Both the position numbers and the translations under genes were made by a program. From Parasedimentitalea marina (lineage in GTDB: Bacteria > Pseudomonadota > Alphaproteobacteria > Rhodobacterales > Rhodobacteraceae), in the NCBI RefSeq assembly GCF_004006175.1, contig NZ_CP033219.1:3534001-3598000 (forward strand): DNA of 64,000 nucleotides. The letters are read 5' to 3'. Positions 18,013 through 25,875 of the stretch are shown here, piece by piece. Within the stretch, counting starts at the first letter, position 1. Each line of letters begins with the position of its first letter. The notes beneath the pieces are model-generated. The model ran no database searches. It saw nothing but the letters and a program-made list of their open reading frames with translations, and was not told the origin of the DNA.

Positions 18013-19095
18013 ATGATCATGCTTGAGAAACGGCCACAGCCGTCGCGGGCCTGGTCGCTGGCGACGCCGCTGGTCGCGGTACTGGCCACGATGGTTTTTG
18101 GCGGGGTACTGTTTGCCGCATTGGGTAAGGATCCGATAGAGGCAATCCGCACTATTTTCTGGGAACCGCTGTTTGGTGAGTTTGCCTTTTACTATCGCCC
18201 GCAACTGCTGGTCAAAGGCGCGCCGCTGGTGCTGATTGCCATTGGTCTGAGCCTTGGCTTTAAAGCCGGGATCTGGAACATTGGCGCCGAAGGGCAGTAT
18301 ATCATGGGCGCCATTATTGGCGCCGCGGTTGGACTGGCGTTCTATCCCTATGAAGCCTGGTATATCTTCCCACTGATGGTGATTGCCGGCGCGTTGGGCG
18401 GTTGGGCCTGGGCAATGATCCCCGCCTTTCTGAAAGTTCGCTTTGGTACCAACGAGATTCTGGTGTCGCTGATGCTGGTCTATATCGCCGAGCAACTTCT
18501 GGCCTCGGCCTCGCTGCGGTTTTTGAAAAACCCCGAGGGATTTGGCTTTCCCGGATCGCGCAATCTGCAAGACTACCCCAGTGCCTTTAACGGCGAATTG
18601 ATCGCGGGCTCTGGGATGCATTGGGGCGTGGTGACGGCGCTGATCGCGGTGATCTTTGCCTATGTGCTGCTGAACCGGCATATGTTGGGTTTCCACATCC
18701 GCTTAACCGGCGAAGCGCCACGTGCGGCTAAGTTTGCCGGGGTCAATCCATCCAGACTGATCCTGTTGTGCCTGGGTATGTCCGGCGCATTGGCCGGGTT
18801 GGCCGGGTTGTTCGAAGTGGCCGGACCAGCGGGCCAGATCAGCATCGATTTCAACGTTGGCTATGGCTTTACCGCGATCATCGTGGCCTTTCTGGGCCGG
18901 CTTCACCCTGTTGGCATTCTGCTGGCCGGTGGGTTGATGGCGCTGACCTACATCGGTGGTGACATCGCGCAATCCAATCTCGGCCTGCCTTCGGCAGCAA
19001 TCCAGGTGTTTCAGGGCATGTTGCTGTTCTTCCTGCTGGCGCTGGACCTATTAACAAATTTCCGCGTGACCCTGCGCAAAGTGGAGGTGGCGTGA
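18013..19095 (+). CDS. BMP-type ABC transporter permease 1
   Basis: A 360-residue inner-membrane permease of the BPD_transp_2 (branched-chain/sugar/nucleoside) family with about nine hydrophobic segments. Family blocks include GLSLGFKAGIWNIGAEGQY and TNEILVSLMLVYIAEQLL. It should form the heteromeric channel with the next gene product, energised by the double ATPase. The ATG at 18013 (or 18019) follows AAGGGG. The downstream permease starts 2 bp after its stop. Confidence 0.92.
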   Translation: MIMLEKRPQPSRAWSLATPLVAVLATMVFGGVLFAALGKDPIEAIRTIFWEPLFGEFAFYYRPQLLVKGAPLVLIAIGLSLGFKAGIWNIGAEGQYIMGAIIGAAVGLAFYPYEAWYIFPLMVIAGALGGWAWAMIPAFLKVRFGTNEILVSLMLVYIAEQLLASASLRFLKNPEGFGFPGSRNLQDYPSAFNGELIAGSGMHWGVVTALIAVIFAYVLLNRHMLGFHIRLTGEAPRAAKFAGVNPSRLILLCLGMSGALAGLAGLFEVAGPAGQISIDFNVGYGFTAIIVAFLGRLHPVGILLAGGLMALTYIGGDIAQSNLGLPSAAIQVFQGMLLFFLLALDLLTNFRVTLRKVEVA

Positions 19096-19096
19096 A

Positions 19097-20017
19097 ATGG
19101 ACTTGAGCGCAATTAACCCAATCCTGCTGATCGCCTCACTGATGGTGGCAGCGACCCCGATCCTGCTGGCCGCAATCGGCGAGTTGGTGGTGGAGAAATC
19201 CGGTGTTCTGAACCTTGGTGTTGAAGGAATGATGATCATCGGCGCGGTTGCTGGCTTTGCCACTGCCGTCGAAAGCGGCTCACCCTGGTTGGGCTTTGTG
19301 GCCTCGGCAGTATCAGGCGCAGTCTTCTCGCTGCTGTTTGTCCTGCTGACACAGGTGGCAAAGGCAAACCAGGTGGCCTCGGGACTGGCCTTGACACTGA
19401 CCGGCCTGGGTCTGTCAGCGCTGTTGGGTCAAAGCTATGTGGGGGTTAAGCCGCCACAGATGGGCAAGCTGGACATTCCAGTGCTCAGCGATCTGCCGGT
19501 GGTTGGACCCATCCTGTTTGGCCATGATCCGATTTTGTACATCGGTATTGCCCTGGTGGCTGCGGTCTGGGCCCTGCTGAAGTACACCCGTGCGGGACTG
19601 ATCCTGCGGGCGGTCGGCGAAAGCCACGACGCCGCCCATGCGCTGGGATACAAAGTGATCCGTATCCGCGTCTTGGCAATCATGTTTGGTGGGGCCTGCG
19701 CGGGCCTGGGTGGGGCCTATATCAGCCTGATCCGGGTGCCCCAATGGACCGAGGGCATGACAGCTGGTGTTGGCTGGATCGCCTTGGCGCTGGTGGTGTT
19801 TGCCAGTTGGAAGCCATGGCGTGCGCTGCTGGGTGCCTATCTTTTTGGCGGAGTGACAGTTGTGCAGCTTAATCTGCAGGCGGCGGGCGTTGCCATTCCT
19901 GTCGAATATCTGGCAATGTCACCCTATGTGATTACAATCATTGTGCTTGTCATTCTTTCCGCTGACAAAAGCAGCGCGCCAGCTGCTTTGGGCCGTAATT
20001 TCCACGCCTCCCGCTAA
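19097..20017 (+). CDS. BMP-type ABC transporter permease 2
   Basis: A 306-residue partner permease of the same family, with about eight to nine membrane segments and the typical GELVVEKSGVLNLGVEGMM block near the N-terminus and a GGACAGLGGAYISL motif in the second half. GGAGG lies about 10 bases upstream, within the end of permease 1, suggesting translational coupling. Together with permease 1 it resembles NupBC/YufPQ nucleoside permeases. Confidence 0.92.
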   Translation: MDLSAINPILLIASLMVAATPILLAAIGELVVEKSGVLNLGVEGMMIIGAVAGFATAVESGSPWLGFVASAVSGAVFSLLFVLLTQVAKANQVASGLALTLTGLGLSALLGQSYVGVKPPQMGKLDIPVLSDLPVVGPILFGHDPILYIGIALVAAVWALLKYTRAGLILRAVGESHDAAHALGYKVIRIRVLAIMFGGACAGLGGAYISLIRVPQWTEGMTAGVGWIALALVVFASWKPWRALLGAYLFGGVTVVQLNLQAAGVAIPVEYLAMSPYVITIIVLVILSADKSSAPAALGRNFHASR

Positions 20018-20038
20018 TTGCGGGGTGCGCCTATACCT

Positions 20039-20057
20039 GCCCCTGAGTTTCAGGGGC
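20039..20057 (+). promoter_or_regulatory. Small hairpin ahead of the BMP-binding protein gene
   Basis: A perfect 8-bp stem (GCCCCTGA / TCAGGGGC) with a GTT loop sits between the second permease and the binding-protein gene. Such hairpins often stabilise the downstream mRNA so that the binding protein is made in excess of membrane components; that role is inferred. Confidence 0.45.
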
Positions 20058-20086
20058 CAAACAAAAACCAACTGGGGGAAACCTTT

Positions 20087-21160
20087 ATGAAACTGACTAC
20101 TCTACTGACAAGCGCTGCAATGGCCTTGGGCCTGGCCGCTGGTGCCATGGCTGCTGACAAAACCAAAGTGGGCTTTGTCTTTGTTGGCCCCGTCGGCGAC
20201 GGCGGCTGGACCTATGAGCACAACCAGGGCCGTCTGGCCGTGGAAGAGGCACATGGTGACAAGGTTGAAACCGTCTATGTTGAAAACGTTGCTGAAGGCC
20301 CCGACGCCGAGCGTGTGATGACTCAGATGGCGCTGGAAGGTGCTGACCTGATCTTTACCACTTCGTTTGGCTACATGGATCCGACCATCAACGTTGCCAA
20401 GAAATTCCCCAACGTTCGGTTCGAGCACGCCACTGGCTATAAGACAGCACCAAACGTATCGACTTATTCGGCACGTTTCTATGAAGGTCGCGCCGTTCAG
20501 GGCACCATCGCTGGCCACATGACCAAGAGCAACATCGTTGGCTACATTGGCTCGTTTCCGATCCCCGAAGTGGTTCGCGGCATCAACTCGGCCTATATCC
20601 ACGCCAAAAAGGTCAACCCGGACGTTGAGTTCAAAATCATCTGGGCCTTCACGTGGTTTGATCCGGCTAAGGAAGCGGACGCTGCCAAGGTGCTGATCGA
20701 ACAGGGCGCAGACGTCATCCTGCAGCACACCGACTCAACTGCACCGCAGGCCGCTGCACAGACTGCTGGCAACGTGATCACCTTTGGTCAGGCTTCGGAT
20801 ATGTCCGAATATGGTCCATCGCCACGGGTTTCCTCGATCATTGATGATTGGGCCCCTTATTACATCGCTCGCACACAGGCTGTGATGGACGGTTCTTGGG
20901 AATCCGCCATGACCTGGGACGGCATCGGCGCTGGCATGGTTGGCATCGGCGAGATCTCTGACGCGGTTCCGGCTGACGTCAAAGACGCGGCTCTGGCGAT
21001 GAAGGCTTCGCTGGCGGATGGCTCCTACCACGCCTTTACCGGCCCGATTAACAAACAGGACGGCTCGGCATGGTTGGCAGACGGTGAAACCGCTGATGAC
21101 GGCACCCTGGCTGGCATGAACTTCTTTGTCGAAGGCATCGAAGGCGACATCCCGCAGTAA
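20087..21160 (+). CDS. BMP-family ABC transporter substrate-binding protein
   Basis: Periplasmic binding protein of the Bmp/Med family (357 residues), which bind purine nucleosides in characterised members. A signal peptide is clear (MKLTTLLTSAAMALGLAAGA, cleavage near AMA-AD), followed by VGFVFVGPVGDGGWTYEHN, the ligand-facing family signature, and IGSFPIPEVVRGINSAY. The ATG at 20087 has a GGGGGAAA ribosome-binding site; an earlier TTG frame from 20018 runs through the hairpin. It is the last gene of the xdh-ABC cluster and is followed by a strong terminator. Confidence 0.93.
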   Translation: MKLTTLLTSAAMALGLAAGAMAADKTKVGFVFVGPVGDGGWTYEHNQGRLAVEEAHGDKVETVYVENVAEGPDAERVMTQMALEGADLIFTTSFGYMDPTINVAKKFPNVRFEHATGYKTAPNVSTYSARFYEGRAVQGTIAGHMTKSNIVGYIGSFPIPEVVRGINSAYIHAKKVNPDVEFKIIWAFTWFDPAKEADAAKVLIEQGADVILQHTDSTAPQAAAQTAGNVITFGQASDMSEYGPSPRVSSIIDDWAPYYIARTQAVMDGSWESAMTWDGIGAGMVGIGEISDAVPADVKDAALAMKASLADGSYHAFTGPINKQDGSAWLADGETADDGTLAGMNFFVEGIEGDIPQ

Positions 21161-21182
21161 GCTGCCGAACGTTTGAATTTGG

Positions 21183-21211
21183 AAAGGCCCGTCAATTTGG
21201 CGGGCCTTTTT
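21183..21211 (+). terminator. Rho-independent terminator of the xdh/ABC cluster
   Basis: A perfect 9-bp stem (AAAGGCCCG / CGGGCCTTT) with a 9-base loop runs into a T-run. Confidence 0.85.
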
Positions 21212-21284
21212 CATTTGTTGCGGCTGGCAATTTTGTTTTTTGTAGACCAGTCTCGTGAAAATAGTAGGCAAAAATGAGAGCTGC

Positions 21285-21701
21285 ATGGCAACGATTTGTG
21301 AAACTGCTGCGTCTTTACGTGTTATCGGCGATGAGCTCGATCCCGATGAAGTAACAAGATTACTGGCCGGGGACCCGGATAATGCTCAGCGAAAGGGTGC
21401 TGTAATCCAAATGTCTGGCGAAAGCCAAAGGATTGCCCAAACTGGCATATGGAGGAAGAAAGTCGAACGTCGATGCCCCGGCGATCTCGACGGGCAGATT
21501 GTCAAACTGTTGACAGACCTGACTGACGATCTAGAGGCATGGGCGCATTTATCCGAGGACTGCCGAGTTGAATTCTTTTGTGGCCTGTTCATGGAAAATG
21601 GCAACGAAGGTATCCGGCTTAAATCAGAGACAATTATGATGCTTGCTGAGCGTCATATCGCGTTGGATTTTGACATTTACGCAGCTGAACCTGGCATATA
21701 A
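21285..21701 (+). CDS. DUF4279 domain protein
   Basis: A small acidic cytoplasmic protein (138 residues from the ATG at 21285; a GTG at 21255 would add ten). It fits DUF4279: an N-terminal LRVIGDELDPDEVTRLL segment, TGIWRKKVE, a middle helix with LTDDLEAWAHL, and FFCGLFMENGNEGIRL before a closing IALDFDIYA. The function is unknown; members are often found as solitary genes near accessory loci. It lies between two terminators, so it is probably transcribed alone, and its GC content is somewhat lower than its neighbours'. Confidence 0.75.
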   Translation: MATICETAASLRVIGDELDPDEVTRLLAGDPDNAQRKGAVIQMSGESQRIAQTGIWRKKVERRCPGDLDGQIVKLLTDLTDDLEAWAHLSEDCRVEFFCGLFMENGNEGIRLKSETIMMLAERHIALDFDIYAAEPGI

Positions 21702-21705
21702 GGAA

Positions 21706-21731
21706 ACAGGCCCCAGCGTGCCGGGGCCTGT
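21706..21731. terminator. Bidirectional terminator between DUF4279 and HlyD genes
   Basis: A perfect 9-bp stem (ACAGGCCCC / GGGGCCTGT) sits between the convergent gene ends. Confidence 0.75.
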
Positions 21732-21750
21732 CTCTCGCAATTTGCTTTCG

Positions 21751-22986
21751 TTAGTGCCCCGAGAACACCAGTTGTTGCACCGGTAGCAGCAGCATCTGAA
21801 TGCGCAGCAACAGCGCATGCACAATTCCTACTGTGTCGACCATATGCAGGAACAGCCACTCGCCGGTGCCTAAATCCGGATCATCGAGGATATCGTGATT
21901 GTTGGTATAGGCGTTGGCCAGACAGGTACTGCCCGGCAAGATATCAGCAGCCTGCCCCTCATAAACGGGTTCCAGGAAGACGGTCACCGTACCTGGACGT
22001 CCCGTGTCTTGTGGGTCACGAAGCGCATCTGTCGGCCGCATCTGACCTGACGGGATCACAGTTTGCATTCCCACTACAACCATCGGAATGATGGTGAACG
22101 GTTTGCTGAGGCAGCCCATTTCTGCATACATGCCCGGCTTGATCACATTGGCCGTCAGCTGACCAAAGCCAGCCGCAAAGCGATCCCTTTCGGTAAACTC
22201 ATCCGGAATCAGCAATCCAGCAGGGCGCAGGATTGGGTTCACATAGTCTCCCGGCTGCAAGGCAAATTGCTCAACCATGCCCGACACCCCCGCGTAAACG
22301 ATGGTCTTGGCCAGTTCGGCCTCGGCCTGCTCAAGCGCAGCTTTGGCACTGGCCTGTTGTGCTGGGATCAGCACACCAATGTTGGTTTCAACCGCTGCCT
22401 TACTGGCCCTGGCGGCATCCAGTTGACCTTCGCGCTGACCAACCAGGTTTTCCAGCCGGTCGATCTCGGTCTGGCGCACAGCACTAGAGCCGCGCTCCTT
22501 TAGTTCGAGGTTTCGCGCCAAATCATCGTTTGCCTGCTTCAGCGAGGCTTCAACCTGATGAATGCCTGCCTCGGCTGCGGCCAGATCTGTGGCGGCCACG
22601 GCTTGAAGGGCTTCGACCTCTTTGATCCGGGCCTGTGCGGTCGCGACTGCGGTGCGTTGACTGGCATCATCCAGTCGGAACAAGACCTCCCCCACTTTGA
22701 CCGCTTGGTTGTTTGCAACCATAACCTCGGACACGCGGCCACCGGTTTCCGGCAGAATGGTCACCGTCCGGAAATAATTCGCCACGCTGGTCGTCGCCGG
22801 GTGGTAATAAAAGATCGTGGTGATCAGCGAGATCGTCAGGATGGCACAGGCGGTGATCCCCCAGCGCAGCTCATACCAGACCGAGAACAGATTGATCTCA
22901 TGGCCAATCCGCTTGCCTTGCACATAACGGCGCACCAGAAAATCGGGCAGAACGGTCAACATCGAGCAGAATAAGAGTTCAAACAT
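21751..22986 (-). CDS. HlyD/EmrA-type membrane fusion protein
   Basis: A 411-residue inner-membrane periplasmic adaptor resembling YiaV/AaeA-type fusion proteins. It has a hydrophobic N-terminus (MFELLFCSMLTVLPDF), a second membrane segment (about 35-60, WGITACAILTISLITTIFYY), a lipoyl-like half (TVTILPETGGRVSEVMV, then NQAVKVGEVLFRLDD), a long alpha-hairpin (about 125-230) and a second lipoyl half (VYAGVSGMVEQFALQPGDYV). The start at 22986 is chosen because MFELLF is the family N-terminus. It overlaps the small membrane protein upstream by 8 bp. No outer-membrane channel or RND/MFS pump is adjacent. Confidence 0.85.
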   Translation of the reverse strand: MFELLFCSMLTVLPDFLVRRYVQGKRIGHEINLFSVWYELRWGITACAILTISLITTIFYYHPATTSVANYFRTVTILPETGGRVSEVMVANNQAVKVGEVLFRLDDASQRTAVATAQARIKEVEALQAVAATDLAAAEAGIHQVEASLKQANDDLARNLELKERGSSAVRQTEIDRLENLVGQREGQLDAARASKAAVETNIGVLIPAQQASAKAALEQAEAELAKTIVYAGVSGMVEQFALQPGDYVNPILRPAGLLIPDEFTERDRFAAGFGQLTANVIKPGMYAEMGCLSKPFTIIPMVVVGMQTVIPSGQMRPTDALRDPQDTGRPGTVTVFLEPVYEGQAADILPGSTCLANAYTNNHDILDDPDLGTGEWLFLHMVDTVGIVHALLLRIQMLLLPVQQLVFSGH

Positions 22987-23434
22987 GCGCCTCTCCTTCC
23001 GGCTGAGCCTGTGGTTGCGGCTGCTGCGCAACGGGATCTGGTTCCGGGGGGGCTGCGATGTCTGCCTCGTCAGCCAGTACTCGCTTGTTCAAAGACGCCA
23101 GAGAGGCTGCAATCGACTGAAGCGGCGACAGAAAATCGGGCATCCGAAAGGCCGCAACCAGCAGGGCGATCACCCAGAATATATTGTTATGGGTAAACAA
23201 GGCCAGCAATGCCAGAATGCCGATGACCTGCATCTGCGCGTGGTTGTCAGCATGCGCCATATGTTCCGGAATGGCGTGCAATTTGAAATAGAGCGAGCCA
23301 ATGCCAAGCACCAACAGGATGGTGATCACCGTCATTGCCGTAAACATGGGATCACTGCCATCTGGGCCAGGTAAATATCCGGGTATATGCCCCGTCGCCA
23401 TAGCATGGGTCGCGGCTGTAATGTCTGTGGACAC
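22979..23434 (-). CDS. Small inner-membrane protein paired with HlyD-type adaptor
   Basis: Not recognised as a named family. The 151-residue protein has hydrophobic segments near residues 29-48 (MFTAMTVITILLVLGIGSLY) and 67-95 (QVIGILALLALF...FWVIALLVAAF), then a cytoplasmic-looking tail rich in Pro, Gln and Glu. The GTG start at 23434 has a strong GGAGGA 6 bases upstream; upstream codons lack support. It overlaps the HlyD gene by 8 bp, so the two are co-translated and probably function together, in the way YiaW-like proteins accompany YiaV; the family link is not established. Confidence 0.7.
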   Translation of the reverse strand: MSTDITAATHAMATGHIPGYLPGPDGSDPMFTAMTVITILLVLGIGSLYFKLHAIPEHMAHADNHAQMQVIGILALLALFTHNNIFWVIALLVAAFRMPDFLSPLQSIAASLASLNKRVLADEADIAAPPEPDPVAQQPQPQAQPEGEAHV

Positions 23435-23638
23435 AGCTCTTCCTCCAAAAATTGAAATCAACTAATTATTGCTTTGCAATATATTGGCACTGGATCCATG
23501 CAAAAACCAAGGTGTAATTCGCCCTGCGCGAATTGTCCGCTTTCCGCTTTCCCACCTTTGGTCACCGTGCAATGGTTCCTGAAACAGCAAACACAAATGT
23601 CACAACGGCTGACAGGATTGACCAACAGGACCATTTAC

Positions 23639-24715
23639 ATGACTGATTTCATCGTTATCGGCGGCGGCATTGCTGGTATCAGCGCGGCGGCACGGCTTTC
23701 GGATCACGGGACCGTCACCGTTTTGGAAATGGAAGAGGCGCTCGGCTATCACGCATCGGGTCGCTCAGCTGCAATGTTTGAGGAAAACTACGGCAATACA
23801 TCAACCGTTGCCCTTAACCGGGCCAGCGCGGATTACCATCACAATGCAAATGGCGGATATCTGACACCACGTGGGCTGTTACTGGTCGCAGGATCTCATC
23901 AGGCGCAGGAATTTGCCGATGATCTGGCGACATTGAACCTGCACCAGATCTCGATGGATGAGGCCATATCGCGGGTGCCGATCCTGAACCCGGACACCGT
24001 CGCACTGGCGGGCCTGCACCAGGATGCTCAGGATCTTGATACCGATCGCATGATCCAGGACTTTGCCAAGGTCGTGCGGGCGGGTGGCGGTCAGGTGATC
24101 ACCAAGGCCACCGTCTCGTCCATCGCCAAAACCGACCACGGTTGGCAGGTGACCGCAGGTGGCACCGACTACGAGGCGAAGCAATTGGTCAACGCCGCTG
24201 GCGCCTGGGTCGATCAGATCGCCGCCCTGGCCAATGTGGCCCCGATCGGCATCAACCCTCTGCGCCGTTCCATGGCGCGCCTGCCGGCACCAGGGGGCCA
24301 CGATGTGACCGGCTGGCCGATGGTGATGGGGGTCGGCGAGGCCTGGTATGCCAAACCGGATGCCGGCAAGCTGCTGGTCTCTCCGGCTGATGCCGACCCG
24401 GTTGCCCCCCATGACGCCTATACCGACGACATGGTGCTGGCCGAAGGTCTGGCCCGCTACGAAGACATGGTCACCGAACCGGTGACCCGGGTCGAAAGCA
24501 ACTGGGCCGGGCTGCGCAGCTTTGCCCCTGACAAGGCGCTGGTACTGGGGCCTGACCCCGATCAGCCCTCGTTCATCTGGTGTGCCGCGCAGGGCGGCTA
24601 TGGGTTCCAGACCGCCCCAGCAGCGTCGCGTCTGCTGGCCGACCTGGTTGGCGGTTGCACACCCGAAATAGAACCTGAGATTATACGGCAGTTGTCCCCG
24701 GCAAGGTTTCACTGA
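23639..24715 (+). CDS. FAD-dependent oxidoreductase, DAO family
   Basis: A 358-residue flavoenzyme of the D-amino-acid/glycine oxidase fold. It shows the dinucleotide-binding start DFIVIGGGIAGISAAARLSD, EMEEALGYHASGRSAAMFEE, and a C-terminal GAQGGYGFQTAPAASRLLAD-like segment (written here as CAAQGGYGFQTAPA). It probably oxidises an amine or amino acid, but the substrate is not readable. The ATG at 23639 is preceded by CAGGA and begins the conserved fold; upstream frame from 23474 is unsupported. Its stop overlaps the next start by one base (TGATG), so the methyltransferase is co-expressed. Confidence 0.85.
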   Translation: MTDFIVIGGGIAGISAAARLSDHGTVTVLEMEEALGYHASGRSAAMFEENYGNTSTVALNRASADYHHNANGGYLTPRGLLLVAGSHQAQEFADDLATLNLHQISMDEAISRVPILNPDTVALAGLHQDAQDLDTDRMIQDFAKVVRAGGGQVITKATVSSIAKTDHGWQVTAGGTDYEAKQLVNAAGAWVDQIAALANVAPIGINPLRRSMARLPAPGGHDVTGWPMVMGVGEAWYAKPDAGKLLVSPADADPVAPHDAYTDDMVLAEGLARYEDMVTEPVTRVESNWAGLRSFAPDKALVLGPDPDQPSFIWCAAQGGYGFQTAPAASRLLADLVGGCTPEIEPEIIRQLSPARFH

Positions 24716-25374
24716 TGCCCATCCGCTCGGTTCCCGGTACGGCCTCGGTCGCCACGCCCGAGGGCGGCAAACTATTTGCCCCCTCAGCCGCCCGCAACAT
24801 GCCAGCCTTGGTAGATCTGCTGACCCAGGTGGCCCCAACGCAGGGGCATGCACTGGAAATTGCCAGCGGCACCGGTCAGCATGTGGTGGGCTATGCCAGC
24901 CGCCTGCCCGGCCTGATCTGGCAACCCACCGAAGTCGACGCCGTACGGCGCGCCAGTATTGATGCCTATGCTGTTGAGGCTGGTCTGGACAACGTCCTGA
25001 CGGCCCGCGCGCTGGATGCCACATCACCGGGCTGGGGCAGCCAGCTGGACAGGCCGCAGGATCTGATCGTCCTTAGCAACCTGTTGCACCTGATCAGTAA
25101 GCCAGAGACCCGCATCCTGATATCTGAGGCCGCAGCTGCACTTGCCCCGGATGGCCAGCTGGTGATCTACGGCCCCTTCATGCGTAATACCTCACTGTCC
25201 AGCGACGGCGATGTCGCCTTTCACGCCAGCCTCATCGCGCATGATCCCGAAACCGGGTATAAAGATGATGGCGAGACCAAAATCTGGCTACAGGACGCCG
25301 GGTTGAATATGGTCGGCTCACCCGAGATGCCAGCCAACAATCTTGCCCTGATTTCGAAAAAGACTCCGACCTGA
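24715..25374 (+). CDS. DUF938 class I SAM-dependent methyltransferase-like protein
   Basis: A 219-residue protein of DUF938. It has the motif I-like LEIASGTGQHVVGYASRLP, an acidic loop (PTEVDAVRRASIDAY), a motif IV-like DLIVLSNLLHLIS and LIYGPFMRN-type motif (LVIYGPFMRN). Family members carry a SAM-methyltransferase fold, but substrates are unknown. Overlap with the upstream oxidoreductase stop by a single base indicates translational coupling. Confidence 0.85.
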   Translation: MPIRSVPGTASVATPEGGKLFAPSAARNMPALVDLLTQVAPTQGHALEIASGTGQHVVGYASRLPGLIWQPTEVDAVRRASIDAYAVEAGLDNVLTARALDATSPGWGSQLDRPQDLIVLSNLLHLISKPETRILISEAAAALAPDGQLVIYGPFMRNTSLSSDGDVAFHASLIAHDPETGYKDDGETKIWLQDAGLNMVGSPEMPANNLALISKKTPT

Positions 25375-25403
25375 TCTGCATCAAAGTGATGATTGAGTTC
25401 CGC

Positions 25404-25437
25404 CCTTACACATTCACCAACAAGAATGTGTAAGGAG
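25404..25437 (+). promoter_or_regulatory. Hairpin covering the ribosome-binding site of the AhpD-like gene
   Basis: A perfect 12-bp inverted repeat (CCTTACACATTC at 25404-25415, GAATGTGTAAGG at 25424-25435) with an 8-base loop ends inside the AAGGAG Shine-Dalgarno (25432-25437), 11 bases before the ATG. It may act as an RNA switch hiding the ribosome-binding site, or the palindrome may be a DNA operator. Confidence 0.6.
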
Positions 25438-25448
25438 ATGGATCTGAC

Positions 25449-25784
25449 ATGAGCTGGCAAGACAAACTGAAAAGCACCCGCGTAGGGTTGCGCAATCTGA
25501 ACGGGGCCATCCCCGAAGTGACGCAGGCCTTTGGCGGCTTAGGCAAAGCCGTCAAACAGGGTGGCGTGCTAGATTACAAAACCAAAGAATTTGTCGCCCT
25601 GGGCATCGCAGTGACCGGGCGTTGCGAAGATTGCATTGGGTTGCACATCGAGGCCCTGATCAAGGCTAAAGCCAGCCGCGACGAGATTGCCGACGTATTG
25701 GCCATGGCCATCCAGATGGGCGGAGGCCCCGCCATGATGTACGCCGCCAAGGCGATGACCTGTTATGACGAGCTGACGACTTGA
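25449..25784 (+). CDS. Carboxymuconolactone decarboxylase/AhpD-like protein
   Basis: A 111-residue single-domain AhpD-fold protein with the redox pair CEDC in TGRCEDCIGLHIEALIKA and a closing His-containing helix pattern typical of alkylhydroperoxidase-like CMD proteins. Such proteins usually reduce peroxides or act as thiol-disulfide partners; the exact substrate is unknown. It follows a 12-bp hairpin that overlaps its ribosome-binding site and ends at a bidirectional terminator, so it is probably a single-gene transcript with its own control. Confidence 0.85.
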   Translation: MSWQDKLKSTRVGLRNLNGAIPEVTQAFGGLGKAVKQGGVLDYKTKEFVALGIAVTGRCEDCIGLHIEALIKAKASRDEIADVLAMAIQMGGGPAMMYAAKAMTCYDELTT

Positions 25785-25790
25785 AAACGC

Positions 25791-25820
25791 CGCGCCCTCT
25801 TGAATGCGAGGGCGCGTTTT
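25791..25820. terminator. Bidirectional terminator between AhpD-like gene and pmtA
   Basis: A 9-bp stem (CGCGCCCTC / GAGGGCGCG) has T-rich sequence after it on the plus strand and TTTT after it on the minus strand, serving both converging genes. Confidence 0.85.
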
Positions 25821-25875
25821 ATTTCCTTCCACCAAACCGCTAAGGTAGTGCCGGAAAACCCACTAATCAGCGCGA

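Noticed and set aside
18013..18030. Alternative ATG at 18019 for the first permease
   Set aside because: Only two codons shorter and no better ribosome-binding site; left as a note in the feature.
17620..18696. 358-codon minus-strand frame across the ATPase and permease genes
   Set aside because: Crosses two confidently assigned transporter genes and the repeat between them; no domain.
23879..25027. 382-codon minus-strand frame across the FAD oxidoreductase and DUF938 genes
   Set aside because: Shadow of two supported genes; no domain or ribosome-binding site.
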